Positions 25,041 to 32,450 are shown, counted from the first letter of the stretch. The stretch is DNA of 32,450 nucleotides from Pseudoalteromonas haloplanktis ATCC 14393 (GCF_000238355.1 NZ_AHCA01000023.1:1-32450), one strand, 5' to 3'. A program made the numbers and translations. Notes: a model not told the origin generated them from the sequence alone.

Positions 25041-26467
25041 TGTCTACCAATACTAACGATACAATTAATGAAGTAAGAGCAATTGGCATCGACGCCTACC
25101 TTGCTCGCCAACAAGATAAAAGCCTGTTACGTATGTTGACCTGTGGTAGTGTGGATGATGGTAAATCAACCCTGATTGGCCGCCTATTACATGACAGTCA
25201 CCAGATTTATGAAGATCAATTAGCGGCATTACACAAAGATAACGAAAAAGTAGGTAACGCTGGTGAAGAGCTAGATTTAGCGCTACTGGTTGACGGCCTC
25301 CAAGCCGAACGTGAGCAAGGCATCACGATTGACGTAGCGTACCGTTATTTTTCAACAGCAAAACGTAAGTTTATTATTGCTGATACCCCAGGGCACGAGC
25401 AATACACCCGCAACATGGTAACTGGCGCATCCACCAGTGACGTGGCTATCATTCTTGTTGATGCGCGTTATGGCGTACAAGTACAAACTAAACGCCATAG
25501 CTTTATTTGTGACTCTTTAGGCATTAAACAATTTGTTGTAGCAATCAATAAAATGGATATCGTTGATTTTGACGAAACTGTTTATGAGCGCATTAAAGCA
25601 GATTACCTAAAATTTGCCGAGCAACTTAACGTAGCTAACATTAAGTTTGTACCTATGTCGGCACTTAAAGGTGATAACGTAGTAACACGCTCTGAGCACA
25701 CGCCGTATTACACTGACAAACCACTGCTTGAGTTATTAGAAGACTCGCCAGCGGCAGAAACAGACACAGGCTTTGAAGCGCGTTTTCCTGTGCAATATGT
25801 AGTGCGCCCTAACCTGAACTTCCGTGGTTTCCAAGGTACATTAACCTCAGGAAAGTTACGTGTAGGCGATGCTGTAAAAGTATTACCATCAGGCAAAACA
25901 TCAAGCATCAAAGAGATCGTAACCTTTGATGGGAACTTAGACACAGTCGAAGCTGGCCAAGCAGTAACCTTAACGCTTAACACTGAAATTGATATTAGCC
26001 GAGGGGACGTCATTGTACCTGCTGAGTCAACCGCAACAGTTACAAACCAAGTACAAGCAAAACTTGTATGGATGCATGAAGCACCATTGGTGTTAGGTAA
26101 AAGCTACAACTTTAAGTTAGGTAGTAAAAACACCTCAGCGATCGTGAAAAAGATTGATCACACTATCGATGTGAACACCCTTGAGCACGGCAGTGCAGAT
26201 AGCCTACAGCTAAACGAAATCGCGATTGTAACTTTAGAGTTGACCGAAACTATTTTGGCTGATGCTTATCACAACAATCACGAAACCGGTGCTTTCATTT
26301 TGATCGACCGTTTATCTAACTTAACGGTTGCTGCGGGTATGATTGAAACTGTACTTGCTAAGCAAGAACAAACAAGTAACTTTAGTGAGTTTGAAGTTGA
26401 ATTTAATGCCTTAGTACGCAAGCACTTTCCTCATTGGCAAGCGCTTGATATCTCAAAGCTTAAATAA
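25040..26467 (+). CDS. cysN: Sulfate adenylyltransferase subunit 1 (GTPase)
   Basis: CysN is the regulatory GTPase subunit that drives the unfavourable ATP sulfurylase reaction by GTP hydrolysis. It has 475 aa, as in E. coli. Motifs: G1 GSVDDGKST at residues 36-44, switch REQGITIDVAYRYF, G3 DTPGHEQY at 115-122, G4 NKMD at 170-173, then EF-Tu-like beta-barrel domains. It has no fused APS kinase domain (it is not CysNC), which agrees with a separate cysC downstream. Confidence 0.97.
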   Translation: MSTNTNDTINEVRAIGIDAYLARQQDKSLLRMLTCGSVDDGKSTLIGRLLHDSHQIYEDQLAALHKDNEKVGNAGEELDLALLVDGLQAEREQGITIDVAYRYFSTAKRKFIIADTPGHEQYTRNMVTGASTSDVAIILVDARYGVQVQTKRHSFICDSLGIKQFVVAINKMDIVDFDETVYERIKADYLKFAEQLNVANIKFVPMSALKGDNVVTRSEHTPYYTDKPLLELLEDSPAAETDTGFEARFPVQYVVRPNLNFRGFQGTLTSGKLRVGDAVKVLPSGKTSSIKEIVTFDGNLDTVEAGQAVTLTLNTEIDISRGDVIVPAESTATVTNQVQAKLVWMHEAPLVLGKSYNFKLGSKNTSAIVKKIDHTIDVNTLEHGSADSLQLNEIAIVTLELTETILADAYHNNHETGAFILIDRLSNLTVAAGMIETVLAKQEQTSNFSEFEVEFNALVRKHFPHWQALDISKLK

Positions 26468-26497
26468 TCAACTTTGCCTGTTAAGGACGTATAAAGC

Positions 26498-28222
26498 ATG
26501 TATCAACAGCTAGTATTAACAGGCATAATGCTAACTTTAGTCGGGTGCCTTTTTGGTACACGACTAAAGCCAGCATGGCTTTTTGTTGGCGCAATTGGCA
26601 CCGCTTATCTTGGTGGCTTAATCGAGCTTGAAGATATGTTGATCAACTACGCTAACCCATCACTGATCACCTTAGTACTTTTAGTGTTGGTTTCTATCGC
26701 GGTTGAAAAAACCACGCTAGTACAAAAGCTTGCCCAATCATTATCAAAAGGAAGCTTAACCAGCTCAGTAACAAAGCTTGGGCTTTCTACTGCCTTTTTA
26801 TCATCATTTACTAACAATACAGCGGTTGTCGCATCGCTTATTACCGCGATTAAAGACAGCCCTACACATTCCCCCTCTAAGCTACTATTACCGCTGTCGT
26901 ATACCGCTATTTTAGGTGGCACAATTACCTTAATTGGTACCTCAACTAATTTAATCGTCAACGGTTTTGCCGTTGATGCAGGCATGGCACCACTGGGCTT
27001 TTTCGACTTTACCTTAGTTGGCTTAGGCGCATTAAGTGTGGGCCTTATTACTATTTTGGTGATGCTAAAATACTTACCTGACAACGGTAAAAACGACCAA
27101 GAAGTCGTGCCTTTCTACCTCGAAGGTAAAGTAGAGCCAGGCTCAAAACTGATAGGCAAAAGCGTTGAAGAAAATGGCCTGCGCGAGCTTAAAGATTTAT
27201 TCCTCGCTGAAATTCTACGTGGCGACAGGCGTATTTGTGCGGTAACTCCGCAACAAGTGATAAAGTCTGGCGATATATTATTGTTTGTTGGCGACATCAA
27301 ATCAGTGCCACTGCTCACCCGCTTTGACGGTTTAAAAGTCGTCCATGATAAACACGAAAAAGACGTAGAGCACCTTGTTGAAGTAGTAGTAAGCCAATCG
27401 TCAAAGTTTATTGGCAAAACAGTCAAAGAAATTCGCTTTCGCGAACAGTTTCATGCTGCCGTTATTGCCATTCGTCGCGGCCACGACCGCTTACAAGGTG
27501 GATTAGGTAAAGTACAATTACAAGCTGGCGATTCGCTGATCCTCGCCCCCGGTAAAGATTTTTATAATTTACCTAACCTAAAGCGTGAATTTGTGTATAT
27601 CTCTGGGCTTGATTTACAAACTCATTTAGCGCCGAAACAGTCAAACTTAGTACTTGCCAGTTTTGCGGGTGTACTCGCGCTTAGTATTTTCAGCATCGTG
27701 CCTTTAGTTAAGGGCCTATTAGTATTACTAATTGCTTTAATGCTTACTGGTACTATTAAGCTCAGTGAAGTAAAACGTCGCTTTCCGATAGAGTTACTCG
27801 CAGTGGTAGGTAGCGCCATTGGCCTTGCTAAACTGATGATAGGCACCGGCCTTGCGGGGCAAATATCCAGCGCGATGTTTTATGTGTTGGGTGACTTTGG
27901 CCCCTACGGGGCATTTATCGCTATTTTTGTGATGACCGTAATGTTTACCGAGCTGATCACTAATAACGCAGCTGCGGCATTATCATTCCCTGTCGCCTAT
28001 GCATTAGCGATTGGTTTTAATGTTGATCCACTACCATTTATTATGGCGGTGGCGTTTGGTGCATCAGCGAGCTTTATCTCCCCGTTCGGTTATCAAACTA
28101 ACTTAATGGTATATAGCGCCGGCAACTATCGCTTAAAAGATTATGTATTAATGGGTTTACCGCTTTCTATTATTTATTCAATAACGGTATTAACCCTTAT
28201 TCCGCTGGTGTTTCCTTTTTAA
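26498..28222 (+). CDS. SLC13 (DASS)-family permease with two RCK_C domains, probable sulfate importer
   Basis: The 574 aa show a split transporter: membrane helices in about residues 1-195, two cytoplasmic RCK_C/TrkA_C-like domains (about 210-275, KLIGKSVEENGLRELKDLFL; about 295-352, KFIGKTVKEIRFREQFHAAV), then helices to the end. Each half carries the SLC13 hairpin signature: SSFTNNTAVVASL with IGTSTNLIVNGF, and LITNNAAAALSF with ISPFGYQTNLMVYSAGNY. It lies 30 nt after cysN and 37 nt before cysC, so sulfate is the likely substrate, replacing an ABC sulfate importer. Related proteins elsewhere carry dicarboxylates or other oxyanions, so the substrate is inference from context. Confidence 0.88.
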   Translation: MYQQLVLTGIMLTLVGCLFGTRLKPAWLFVGAIGTAYLGGLIELEDMLINYANPSLITLVLLVLVSIAVEKTTLVQKLAQSLSKGSLTSSVTKLGLSTAFLSSFTNNTAVVASLITAIKDSPTHSPSKLLLPLSYTAILGGTITLIGTSTNLIVNGFAVDAGMAPLGFFDFTLVGLGALSVGLITILVMLKYLPDNGKNDQEVVPFYLEGKVEPGSKLIGKSVEENGLRELKDLFLAEILRGDRRICAVTPQQVIKSGDILLFVGDIKSVPLLTRFDGLKVVHDKHEKDVEHLVEVVVSQSSKFIGKTVKEIRFREQFHAAVIAIRRGHDRLQGGLGKVQLQAGDSLILAPGKDFYNLPNLKREFVYISGLDLQTHLAPKQSNLVLASFAGVLALSIFSIVPLVKGLLVLLIALMLTGTIKLSEVKRRFPIELLAVVGSAIGLAKLMIGTGLAGQISSAMFYVLGDFGPYGAFIAIFVMTVMFTELITNNAAAALSFPVAYALAIGFNVDPLPFIMAVAFGASASFISPFGYQTNLMVYSAGNYRLKDYVLMGLPLSIIYSITVLTLIPLVFPF

Positions 28223-28259
28223 GCCAGCGCTACTTAGTATTTGATAAGAGAGTTTTACA

Positions 28260-28859
28260 ATGGATGAGAACATTGTTTGGCATAATTATGCCATTACTAA
28301 AGCACAGCGTAGCGAGCAAAAAAGTCACAAGCCAGCAATTTTATGGTTTACTGGTTTTTCAGGCTCAGGTAAAAGCACCGTTGCTAACGCATTAGAAAGC
28401 GCACTTAATCAGCAAGGCATCCATACTTACCTGCTTGATGGCGACAACGTACGCCATGGCTTGTGTAAAGATTTAGGCTTTAGTGACGAAGACCGGATTG
28501 AGAATATCCGTCGCGTGGGTGAAACCGCTAAACTAATGGTCGATGCGGGGCTTTTGGTGCTCACCGCATTTATTTCCCCCTTCCGTGCCGAACGCGATAT
28601 GGTAAGAGGCTTGGTCGACGAGAGTGAATTTATCGAAGTGTTTTTAGACACCCCACTGGACGTATGCGAAAGCCGCGATCCAAAAGGCTTGTATAAAAAA
28701 GCCCGTGCTGGTGAAATAAAGCACTTCACTGGTATTGATTCAGACTATCAAATACCTCATTCACCAGAAATAATTTTAGATACCAGCAAAAACACCCTAG
28801 ACCAATCGGTGCAAGAGCTGATAGCGTATCTAAAGCAACAGCAAATAATCAAAGGTTAA
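28260..28859 (+). CDS. cysC: Adenylyl-sulfate kinase
   Basis: CysC phosphorylates APS at the 3' position to give PAPS, the substrate of PAPS reductase and sulfotransferases. The 199 aa carry the P-loop GFSGSGKST at residues 32-40, the APS-binding LLDGDNVRHGLCKDLGFS and RIENIRRVGE segments, the FISPFRAERD motif with S106 as the conserved active-site serine, and FLDTPLDVCE. It sits between the permease and cysQ, with cysQ starting 3 nt after its stop, so translation is coupled. Confidence 0.97.
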   Translation: MDENIVWHNYAITKAQRSEQKSHKPAILWFTGFSGSGKSTVANALESALNQQGIHTYLLDGDNVRHGLCKDLGFSDEDRIENIRRVGETAKLMVDAGLLVLTAFISPFRAERDMVRGLVDESEFIEVFLDTPLDVCESRDPKGLYKKARAGEIKHFTGIDSDYQIPHSPEIILDTSKNTLDQSVQELIAYLKQQQIIKG

Positions 28860-28862
28860 GTC

Positions 28863-29633
28863 ATGAACCAAACGGAACTGCTCGAAGAAATATTGATCCT
28901 CGCCCGCCAAGCTGGCAGCGCCATTATGGGGATTTACGAAAAGGATTTTAACGTTGAATACAAAGCCGATGAAAGCCCAGTAACCGACGCCGATCTAGCA
29001 GCTCATAAAGTGATTGCCAATGGCCTAGCCCACTTAACTCCAGACATCCCAGTACTCAGTGAAGAAAGCGCGAATATTAGCTGGGATGTACGAAAAACTT
29101 GGACCCGCTACTGGTTAGTCGATCCAATTGACGGCACCAAAGAGTTCATTAAAAAGAACGGTGAGTTTACCGTCAACATCGCGTTAATTGAAAATGGCAA
29201 ACCCATATTAGCCGTAGTAGACGCCCCTGCCTTAGGCGTATCTTACCTCGCAAGCGACGCCATCGGCGCCTTTAAAGACCGCGGCGATGAGCGCATCGAA
29301 CTTAAAGTAACAACTAAAGCTAACAAAGGGTTAATTCGTGTTGTCGGCAGCCGCTCGCACCCTTCCCCTGATCTAGCCGAGTTTGTAAAACAATTTGATG
29401 ACGTTGAAATGGTCTCCAAAGGTAGTTCTCTCAAATTATGTTTAGTCGCCGAAGGTAGTGCCGATATTTACCCACGCCTCGGCCCAACCTGCGAATGGGA
29501 TACGGGTGCCGGCCATGCGATTGCCGAAATCGCTGGTGCAAAAGTCACTAAACTCGACGGCAGCCCGCTGTTATACAACACCAAAGATGAATACTTAAAC
29601 CCGTATTTTGTAGTTTCAGCACTGGAAGAATAA
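28863..29633 (+). CDS. cysQ: 3'(2'),5'-bisphosphate nucleotidase
   Basis: CysQ hydrolyses PAP, the by-product of PAPS use, to AMP; PAP otherwise inhibits sulfotransferases and exoribonucleases. The 256 aa belong to the inositol monophosphatase fold. Metal-site residues are visible: E67/E68 in LSEESA, D87 and D90 in the WLVDPIDGTKEF motif, and the later WDTGAGHAI. It is the last gene of the cluster and no clear terminator follows; instead a repeat-rich spacer begins. Confidence 0.96.
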   Translation: MNQTELLEEILILARQAGSAIMGIYEKDFNVEYKADESPVTDADLAAHKVIANGLAHLTPDIPVLSEESANISWDVRKTWTRYWLVDPIDGTKEFIKKNGEFTVNIALIENGKPILAVVDAPALGVSYLASDAIGAFKDRGDERIELKVTTKANKGLIRVVGSRSHPSPDLAEFVKQFDDVEMVSKGSSLKLCLVAEGSADIYPRLGPTCEWDTGAGHAIAEIAGAKVTKLDGSPLLYNTKDEYLNPYFVVSALEE

Positions 29634-29700
29634 GAGCTTTCAGCTGTAAGCTATCAGCCGTCAGTTAAAGAGCAGACCGGCGTTAAATTTATCATCGTAG

Positions 29701-29727
29701 GCTGGGTTGAGCGATGCGAAACCCAGC
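29701..29727 (+). repeat. Inverted repeat GCTGGGTT...AACCCAGC
   Basis: An 8-bp perfect inverted repeat encloses an 11-nt centre. Similar GCTGGGTT/AACCCAGC elements are common dispersed intergenic repeats in gammaproteobacteria (recalled, not checked). It may also act as a weak 3'-end structure for cysQ. Confidence 0.5.
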
Positions 29728-29807
29728 ATGTTTAAGCCATAAGCTGTAGAGCTTAAAGCGGTAAGTTATAAGCCAGCACTGCACTGAGGTCTGGTATTTC
29801 CGCTCTT

Positions 29808-29860
29808 TTGTAGGTCGGGATTTATCCCGTCACATTTTCAGGCTAAAGCCTGACCTACAA
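29808..29860 (+). repeat. Palindromic dispersed repeat (REP/MITE-like), full copy
   Basis: Outer arms TTGTAGGTC (29808-29816) and GACCTACAA (29852-29860) enclose two smaller hairpins: GGGA-TTTA-TCCC at about 29817-29828 and AGGCT-AA-AGCCT at 29840-29851. The whole folds as a three-way cruciform of about 53 bp. It carries no gene. Confidence 0.75.
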
Positions 29861-29990
29861 GACATAAAAGCGTCCCCCCTTAGGAGTTAGCTTCAGCCAC
29901 GAATAACTCTGCACGATGTTTGAGTTTATAAACAATCTCACCACAGAGCTCACCGAGGCTCTTTGCTACACAGAGGCTTAATATTTGTGT

Positions 29991-30016
29991 TCTTTTGTAG
30001 GTCGGGATTTATCCCG
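29991..30016 (+). repeat. Partial second copy of the palindromic repeat
   Basis: A 26-bp stretch is identical to 29804-29829 of the full copy, including the TGTAGGTCGGGATTTATCCC core. It then diverges, so only the left arm and first internal hairpin are kept. Confidence 0.75.
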
Positions 30017-30221
30017 AAAAGGACTGACAAGCAAGTCAACGTTAAATTGACCATTACAGAGTTAATTGAGTATCACAAAATCAGCCGACATAAACAGTAA
30101 GCTAAACTTCCCACCGGAGGCTTTAGTACGAAAATATTCCCCTACCTAAAAAGCCGCTCGTAAAATCAACTATTGTGCTTTAACATTCGCGATTCAATTA
30201 ATTGATTCTATGGAATAAGTA

Positions 30222-30413
30222 ATGACGACTATCGAAAGTGCGATTGATTCAGCCTACCAAGCACAGATTAAAAATCTCTATAATGCGCTAAGCCAAGGTG
30301 TATTGGCAGCAAATGGCGATGCAGATGCTATTTGTGCTGCAGAAGCAAGTTTTAAAAAAGGTCTAATCTTTGCAGCTGATATTAGAGCCCGCGCTATGGC
30401 TGCAATAGCATAA
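30222..30413 (+). CDS. Small alanine-rich protein of unknown function, 63 aa
   Basis: The product has 63 aa, 18 of them Ala, and looks entirely helical, with no signal peptide, membrane segment or cysteine pair apart from a single Cys (ICAAEASFKKGLIF). It begins MTTIESAIDSAYQAQIKNLY. GGAA lies about 8 nt before the ATG, and a strong terminator follows 4 nt after the stop, both of which support a real gene. It is isolated: a repeat-rich spacer lies upstream and a convergent transporter downstream. I do not recognise the family. Confidence 0.65.
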   Translation: MTTIESAIDSAYQAQIKNLYNALSQGVLAANGDADAICAAEASFKKGLIFAADIRARAMAAIA

Positions 30414-30417
30414 TCTA

Positions 30418-30450
30418 AAAGCCCTGTAAGTTTGCACCTACAGGGCTTTT
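30418..30450 (+). terminator. Bidirectional terminator between the 63-aa gene and the transporter
   Basis: A perfect 11-bp stem (AAAGCCCTGTA with TACAGGGCTTT) with a 10-nt loop is flanked by T on the plus side and by A on the left, which is a T-tract on the minus strand. It lies between convergent genes, 4 nt after one stop and about 33 nt after the other, and should end transcripts from both. Confidence 0.85.
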
Positions 30451-30483
30451 ATTTGATCTAACTAAATACTCGATAGCGACTCA

Positions 30484-31740
30484 CTAAGCAACAAAACCAT
30501 AGATCAAAGCGGCCACTGCTAATAAGCCTACCACCAATACAAACAAAGAACTCATGCCACGGTACTGCTTTAATGCTGGCACTTTATATACCGCAATCAT
30601 CGGCATGATAAATAATATCATCGCAATAATTGGCCCCGATAGTTGATCCATCATATCTAAGATACTTGGGTTTTTAACGGCACAAAACCAAATAGCAAAG
30701 AACATGATAGCTACACCAATTTTATCAGCGCTTTTCATCGACAAGCTTGTTTGTTTAGTCACCAACCCATTAAAGCTTTCTCGCGCACCTAAAAAATGAC
30801 CTAAGAAAGATGAGGTAATAGCAATAAATGCAACCAAAGGACCAAAGGTAGCAATAAACGAGTTATCTGTGACATTAGCTAAGTAAGACAATATTGACAC
30901 GTTCTGTGCTTTTGCTTGCAGCATTTGCTCTGGTGTTAAAGATAGTACACACGAAAATACAAATAGCAGCACAAATACAATTAACAACAAGCTAGTACGC
31001 TTTAGAATCGCCTCAGACTTAGCTGTCGCTTGATCGCCATAGTGACTTCGTTGCACATTTACAAAGCTTGAGATCGCCGCTGCGTGGCTAAATGAGAACA
31101 CAATAATAGGGATTGACAGCCACAATGTTTTACTAAAGCCTGTAAACTCAGGAAAGGCCATATTGGGCACTTGCCAACTAGGGATCAAGTACAACGATAA
31201 GAACAATAAAATTCCTACTAAGGGATACACTAAAATTGCAAAAGCACGAAGCATCAATCGCTCACCGCCAAGCATGAGGCTAATCATACCAGCAACTAAC
31301 ACACCAGAAAGTAGTACTCGAGAAGGTGATTCCATACCAAGCTGATTAACAATAAAGCTATCAACGGTATTGGTTAAACCTACACCATAGATCAATAAAA
31401 TCGGAAAGATTGATAAGAAGTACAAAAGAGAAATTAATCGACCCGCATTAGCACCAAAGTGCTCTTCGACCACATCAGTAAAATCCGCATCTTTATTTTT
31501 TGATGACAGCACAAAACGCGCTAAGCCACGGTGGGCTAAAAATGTCATCGGCAACGCCATGCACGCTAAAATGATCAGCGGCCAAAATCCACCAATACCG
31601 ATGTTGATTGGTAAAAACAAAATACCAGCCCCAACGGCAGTACCAAAAAGACTTAATACCCACTGGGTATCATGAAAATTCCATTTTGAGTTACTTGTTG
31701 TCGATGCGTCATACTGCGTAGCATCTGTGGAAGAGTTCAT
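30484..31740 (-). CDS. SdaC-like serine/threonine (HAAAP family) amino acid:H+ symporter
   Basis: The 418 aa are close to E. coli SdaC (429) and show about 11 membrane helices after a hydrophilic N terminus. Family features are the first-helix motif WVLSLFGTAVGAGILFLPIN (residues 27-46), the PIIVFSFSHAAAISSFV segment in the middle, and SSFLGHFLGARESFNGL. It should import serine or threonine with protons across the inner membrane. No serine dehydratase gene is next to it in the window, so the exact substrate is uncertain. AGG lies about 9 nt before the ATG. Confidence 0.85.
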   Translation of the reverse strand: MNSSTDATQYDASTTSNSKWNFHDTQWVLSLFGTAVGAGILFLPINIGIGGFWPLIILACMALPMTFLAHRGLARFVLSSKNKDADFTDVVEEHFGANAGRLISLLYFLSIFPILLIYGVGLTNTVDSFIVNQLGMESPSRVLLSGVLVAGMISLMLGGERLMLRAFAILVYPLVGILLFLSLYLIPSWQVPNMAFPEFTGFSKTLWLSIPIIVFSFSHAAAISSFVNVQRSHYGDQATAKSEAILKRTSLLLIVFVLLFVFSCVLSLTPEQMLQAKAQNVSILSYLANVTDNSFIATFGPLVAFIAITSSFLGHFLGARESFNGLVTKQTSLSMKSADKIGVAIMFFAIWFCAVKNPSILDMMDQLSGPIIAMILFIMPMIAVYKVPALKQYRGMSSLFVLVVGLLAVAALIYGFVA

Positions 31741-31918
31741 GCACTTAACCTATTAGTATAATAATTTGGCAAGAGCATATAGAAGTTAACTCACTATTGC
31801 AGTTTTTGGCGATGTATTTAAGTAAAAAATATAGCTTAATTTGTAATTACTCGGTTACTTACTGTCATGAATTTGAAACGGTCATAAAATGAAAGTTCAC
31901 TCACAAATAGAGGAAATT

Positions 31919-31956
31919 AGTTTCGAGTTTCGAGTTTCGAGTTTCGAGTTTCGAGT
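31919..31956. repeat. 7-bp tandem repeat (AGTTTCG)x5
   Basis: Five perfect head-to-tail copies of AGTTTCG run from 31919 to 31953 and end in AGTTTT. The tract lies about 180 bp upstream of the transporter start, in otherwise AT-rich noncoding DNA. Confidence 0.95.
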
Positions 31957-32044
31957 TTTTCAAGATTAAAGTATAGGGGAGTTAAAGAGGCACCGTTTTA
32001 AAGGGGTATGTTGCGCTCTGAGGAGTTCGTGGCGTTCTTTAATC

Positions 32045-32065
32045 CGTGGGAGCCCTCAACCCACG
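32045..32065. repeat. Inverted repeat CGTGGG...CCCACG
   Basis: A 6-bp inverted repeat with a 9-nt centre sits where the duplicated rRNA-tail sequence begins. It resembles dispersed CGTGGGTTGAG-type intergenic repeats (recalled, not checked). Confidence 0.4.
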
Positions 32066-32192
32066 CTGCGGTATCCAGGTTGACACTGTGCGGCTGATAG
32101 CTGACGGCTTAACGCTGACAGCTATACTTTATTCCAGACAACAAAAAACCCGTCACATCGCTGTAACGGGTTTCTCTTATTTGGAGCCTGGC
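32055..32192 (-). repeat. Direct repeat copy A of the rRNA-operon tail
   Basis: This 138-bp segment matches 32282-32412 with three substitutions and one 7-nt indel (GGCTTAA-type extra bases near 32106). It includes the spacer with CGGCTGATAGCTGAC, a terminator and the end of a 5S-like sequence. Confidence 0.9.
32143..32173 (-). terminator. Second rRNA-tail terminator (copy A)
   Basis: A 12-bp stem (AAACCCGTCACA with TGTAACGGGTTT) with loop TCGC has one mismatch compared with copy B and keeps the T-tract on the minus strand (32148-32143). Confidence 0.75.
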
Positions 32193-32245
32193 ATGACGTA
32201 GTGCCTACAGCGGTAGAGAGCCGCATAGCAAATGCTACGCTCTCA
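32183..32245 (-). pseudogene. Decayed 3' fragment of 5S rRNA
   Basis: Reading the minus strand, this keeps the terminal GCCAGGCTCC and the helix TAGCATTTGCTA of the 5S gene at 32404-32450, but the part between is 31 nt instead of 15 and unrelated in sequence. Upstream of 32245 the similarity to 5S rRNA stops. It cannot fold as a full 5S rRNA. Confidence 0.65.
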
Positions 32246-32281
32246 TTGTCTGTGGCTTTATTTATCCATGAGTATCAGATA

Positions 32282-32412
32282 CTCAACTCACGCTACGGTA
32301 TCCAGGTTGACACTGTGCGGCTGATAGCTGACCGCTGACAGCTATACTTTATTCCAGACAACAAAAAACCCGTTACATCGCTGTAACGGGTTTCTCTTAT
32401 TTGGAGCCTGGC
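32282..32412 (-). repeat. Direct repeat copy B of the rRNA-operon tail
   Basis: This 131-bp segment follows the intact 5S 3' end and matches copy A at 32055-32192. A perfect 15-bp palindrome, GAGTATCAGATACTC (32270-32284), lies at its outer border. Confidence 0.9.
32363..32393 (-). terminator. rRNA operon terminator (copy B)
   Basis: A perfect 12-bp stem (AAACCCGTTACA with TGTAACGGGTTT) with loop TCGC is followed by six T on the minus strand (32368-32363). It lies about 10 nt after the 5S 3' end. Confidence 0.9.
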
Positions 32413-32450
32413 GATGACCTACTTTCACATAGCAAATGCTACACTATCAT
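32404..32450 (-). rRNA. 5S ribosomal RNA, 3' end (runs off window)
   Basis: The minus strand ends ...GTGAAAGTAGGTCATCGCCAGGCTCC, the typical 3' end of gammaproteobacterial 5S rRNA, preceded by ATGATAGTGTAGC-TTT-GCTA, the usual helix before it. Only about 45 nt are inside the window; the rRNA operon continues beyond 32450 and is transcribed toward it. The exact mature 3' end could be 1-3 nt different. Confidence 0.85.

Larger units (their letters stand above)
29634..30221 (+). other. Repeat-rich spacer between cysQ and the 63-aa gene
   Basis: About 590 bp hold no convincing gene. They contain, in order, AGCTGTAAGCTATCAGCCGTC-like sequence at 29641-29665, an inverted repeat at 29701-29727, AGCTGTAGAGCTTAAAGCGG-like low-complexity sequence at 29745-29780, a full palindromic element at 29808-29860, a CACAGAG-type segment near 29940-29975, and a partial second copy of the element at 29991-30016. 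The last 150 bp should hold the promoter of the small gene, but I could not place it. Confidence 0.7.

Noticed and set aside
31919..31956. CRISPR array
   Set aside because: The units are 7 bp with no spacers; it is a simple tandem repeat.

Overview
The window looks like the chromosome of a marine gammaproteobacterium, most likely Pseudoalteromonas or a close Alteromonadales relative. The evidence is the gene order secE-nusG-rplKAJL-rpoBC-rpsL-rpsG-fusA-tuf, very high similarity of these proteins to E. coli (RpoB and RpoC catalytic residues even keep E. coli numbering), a moderately AT-rich base composition, and short dispersed repeats around an rRNA operon. Genus is inference.

Positions 1-16007, all on the minus strand, hold the transcription and translation core. 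In transcription order: tRNA-Trp, secE, nusG, a terminator hairpin, rplK-rplA, a strong promoter with the L10-type leader, rplJ-rplL, an attenuator-like hairpin, rpoB-rpoC, a compound terminator/promoter, then rpsL-rpsG-fusA and the 5' end of tuf, which runs off the window.

Positions 16050-21413, plus strand, hold a very large one-protein signalling system: a hybrid histidine kinase with a periplasmic double propeller, kinase, receiver and AraC-type DNA-binding domains. It is followed by a CsgG-like outer-membrane lipoprotein with a peptidoglycan-binding-like tail. No carbohydrate or curli genes lie nearby. A solitary deoC on the minus strand converges with them.

Positions 22667-29633, plus strand, form a sulfate-assimilation cluster: cysG (siroheme), cysD-cysN (ATP sulfurylase), an SLC13-type permease with two RCK_C domains, cysC (APS kinase) and cysQ (PAP phosphatase). 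Together they would import sulfate, activate it to APS and PAPS, dispose of PAP and make the sulfite reductase cofactor. The reductases themselves are not in the window.

Positions 29634-32450 are accessory: a repeat-rich spacer with two copies of a palindromic element, a 63-aa orphan gene with its own terminator, a SdaC-like amino acid/H+ symporter on the minus strand, a 7-bp tandem repeat, and the 3' end of an rRNA operon (partial 5S, minus strand). The rRNA tail is duplicated: a decayed 5S 3' fragment plus a second copy of the terminator lies about 220 bp further on.
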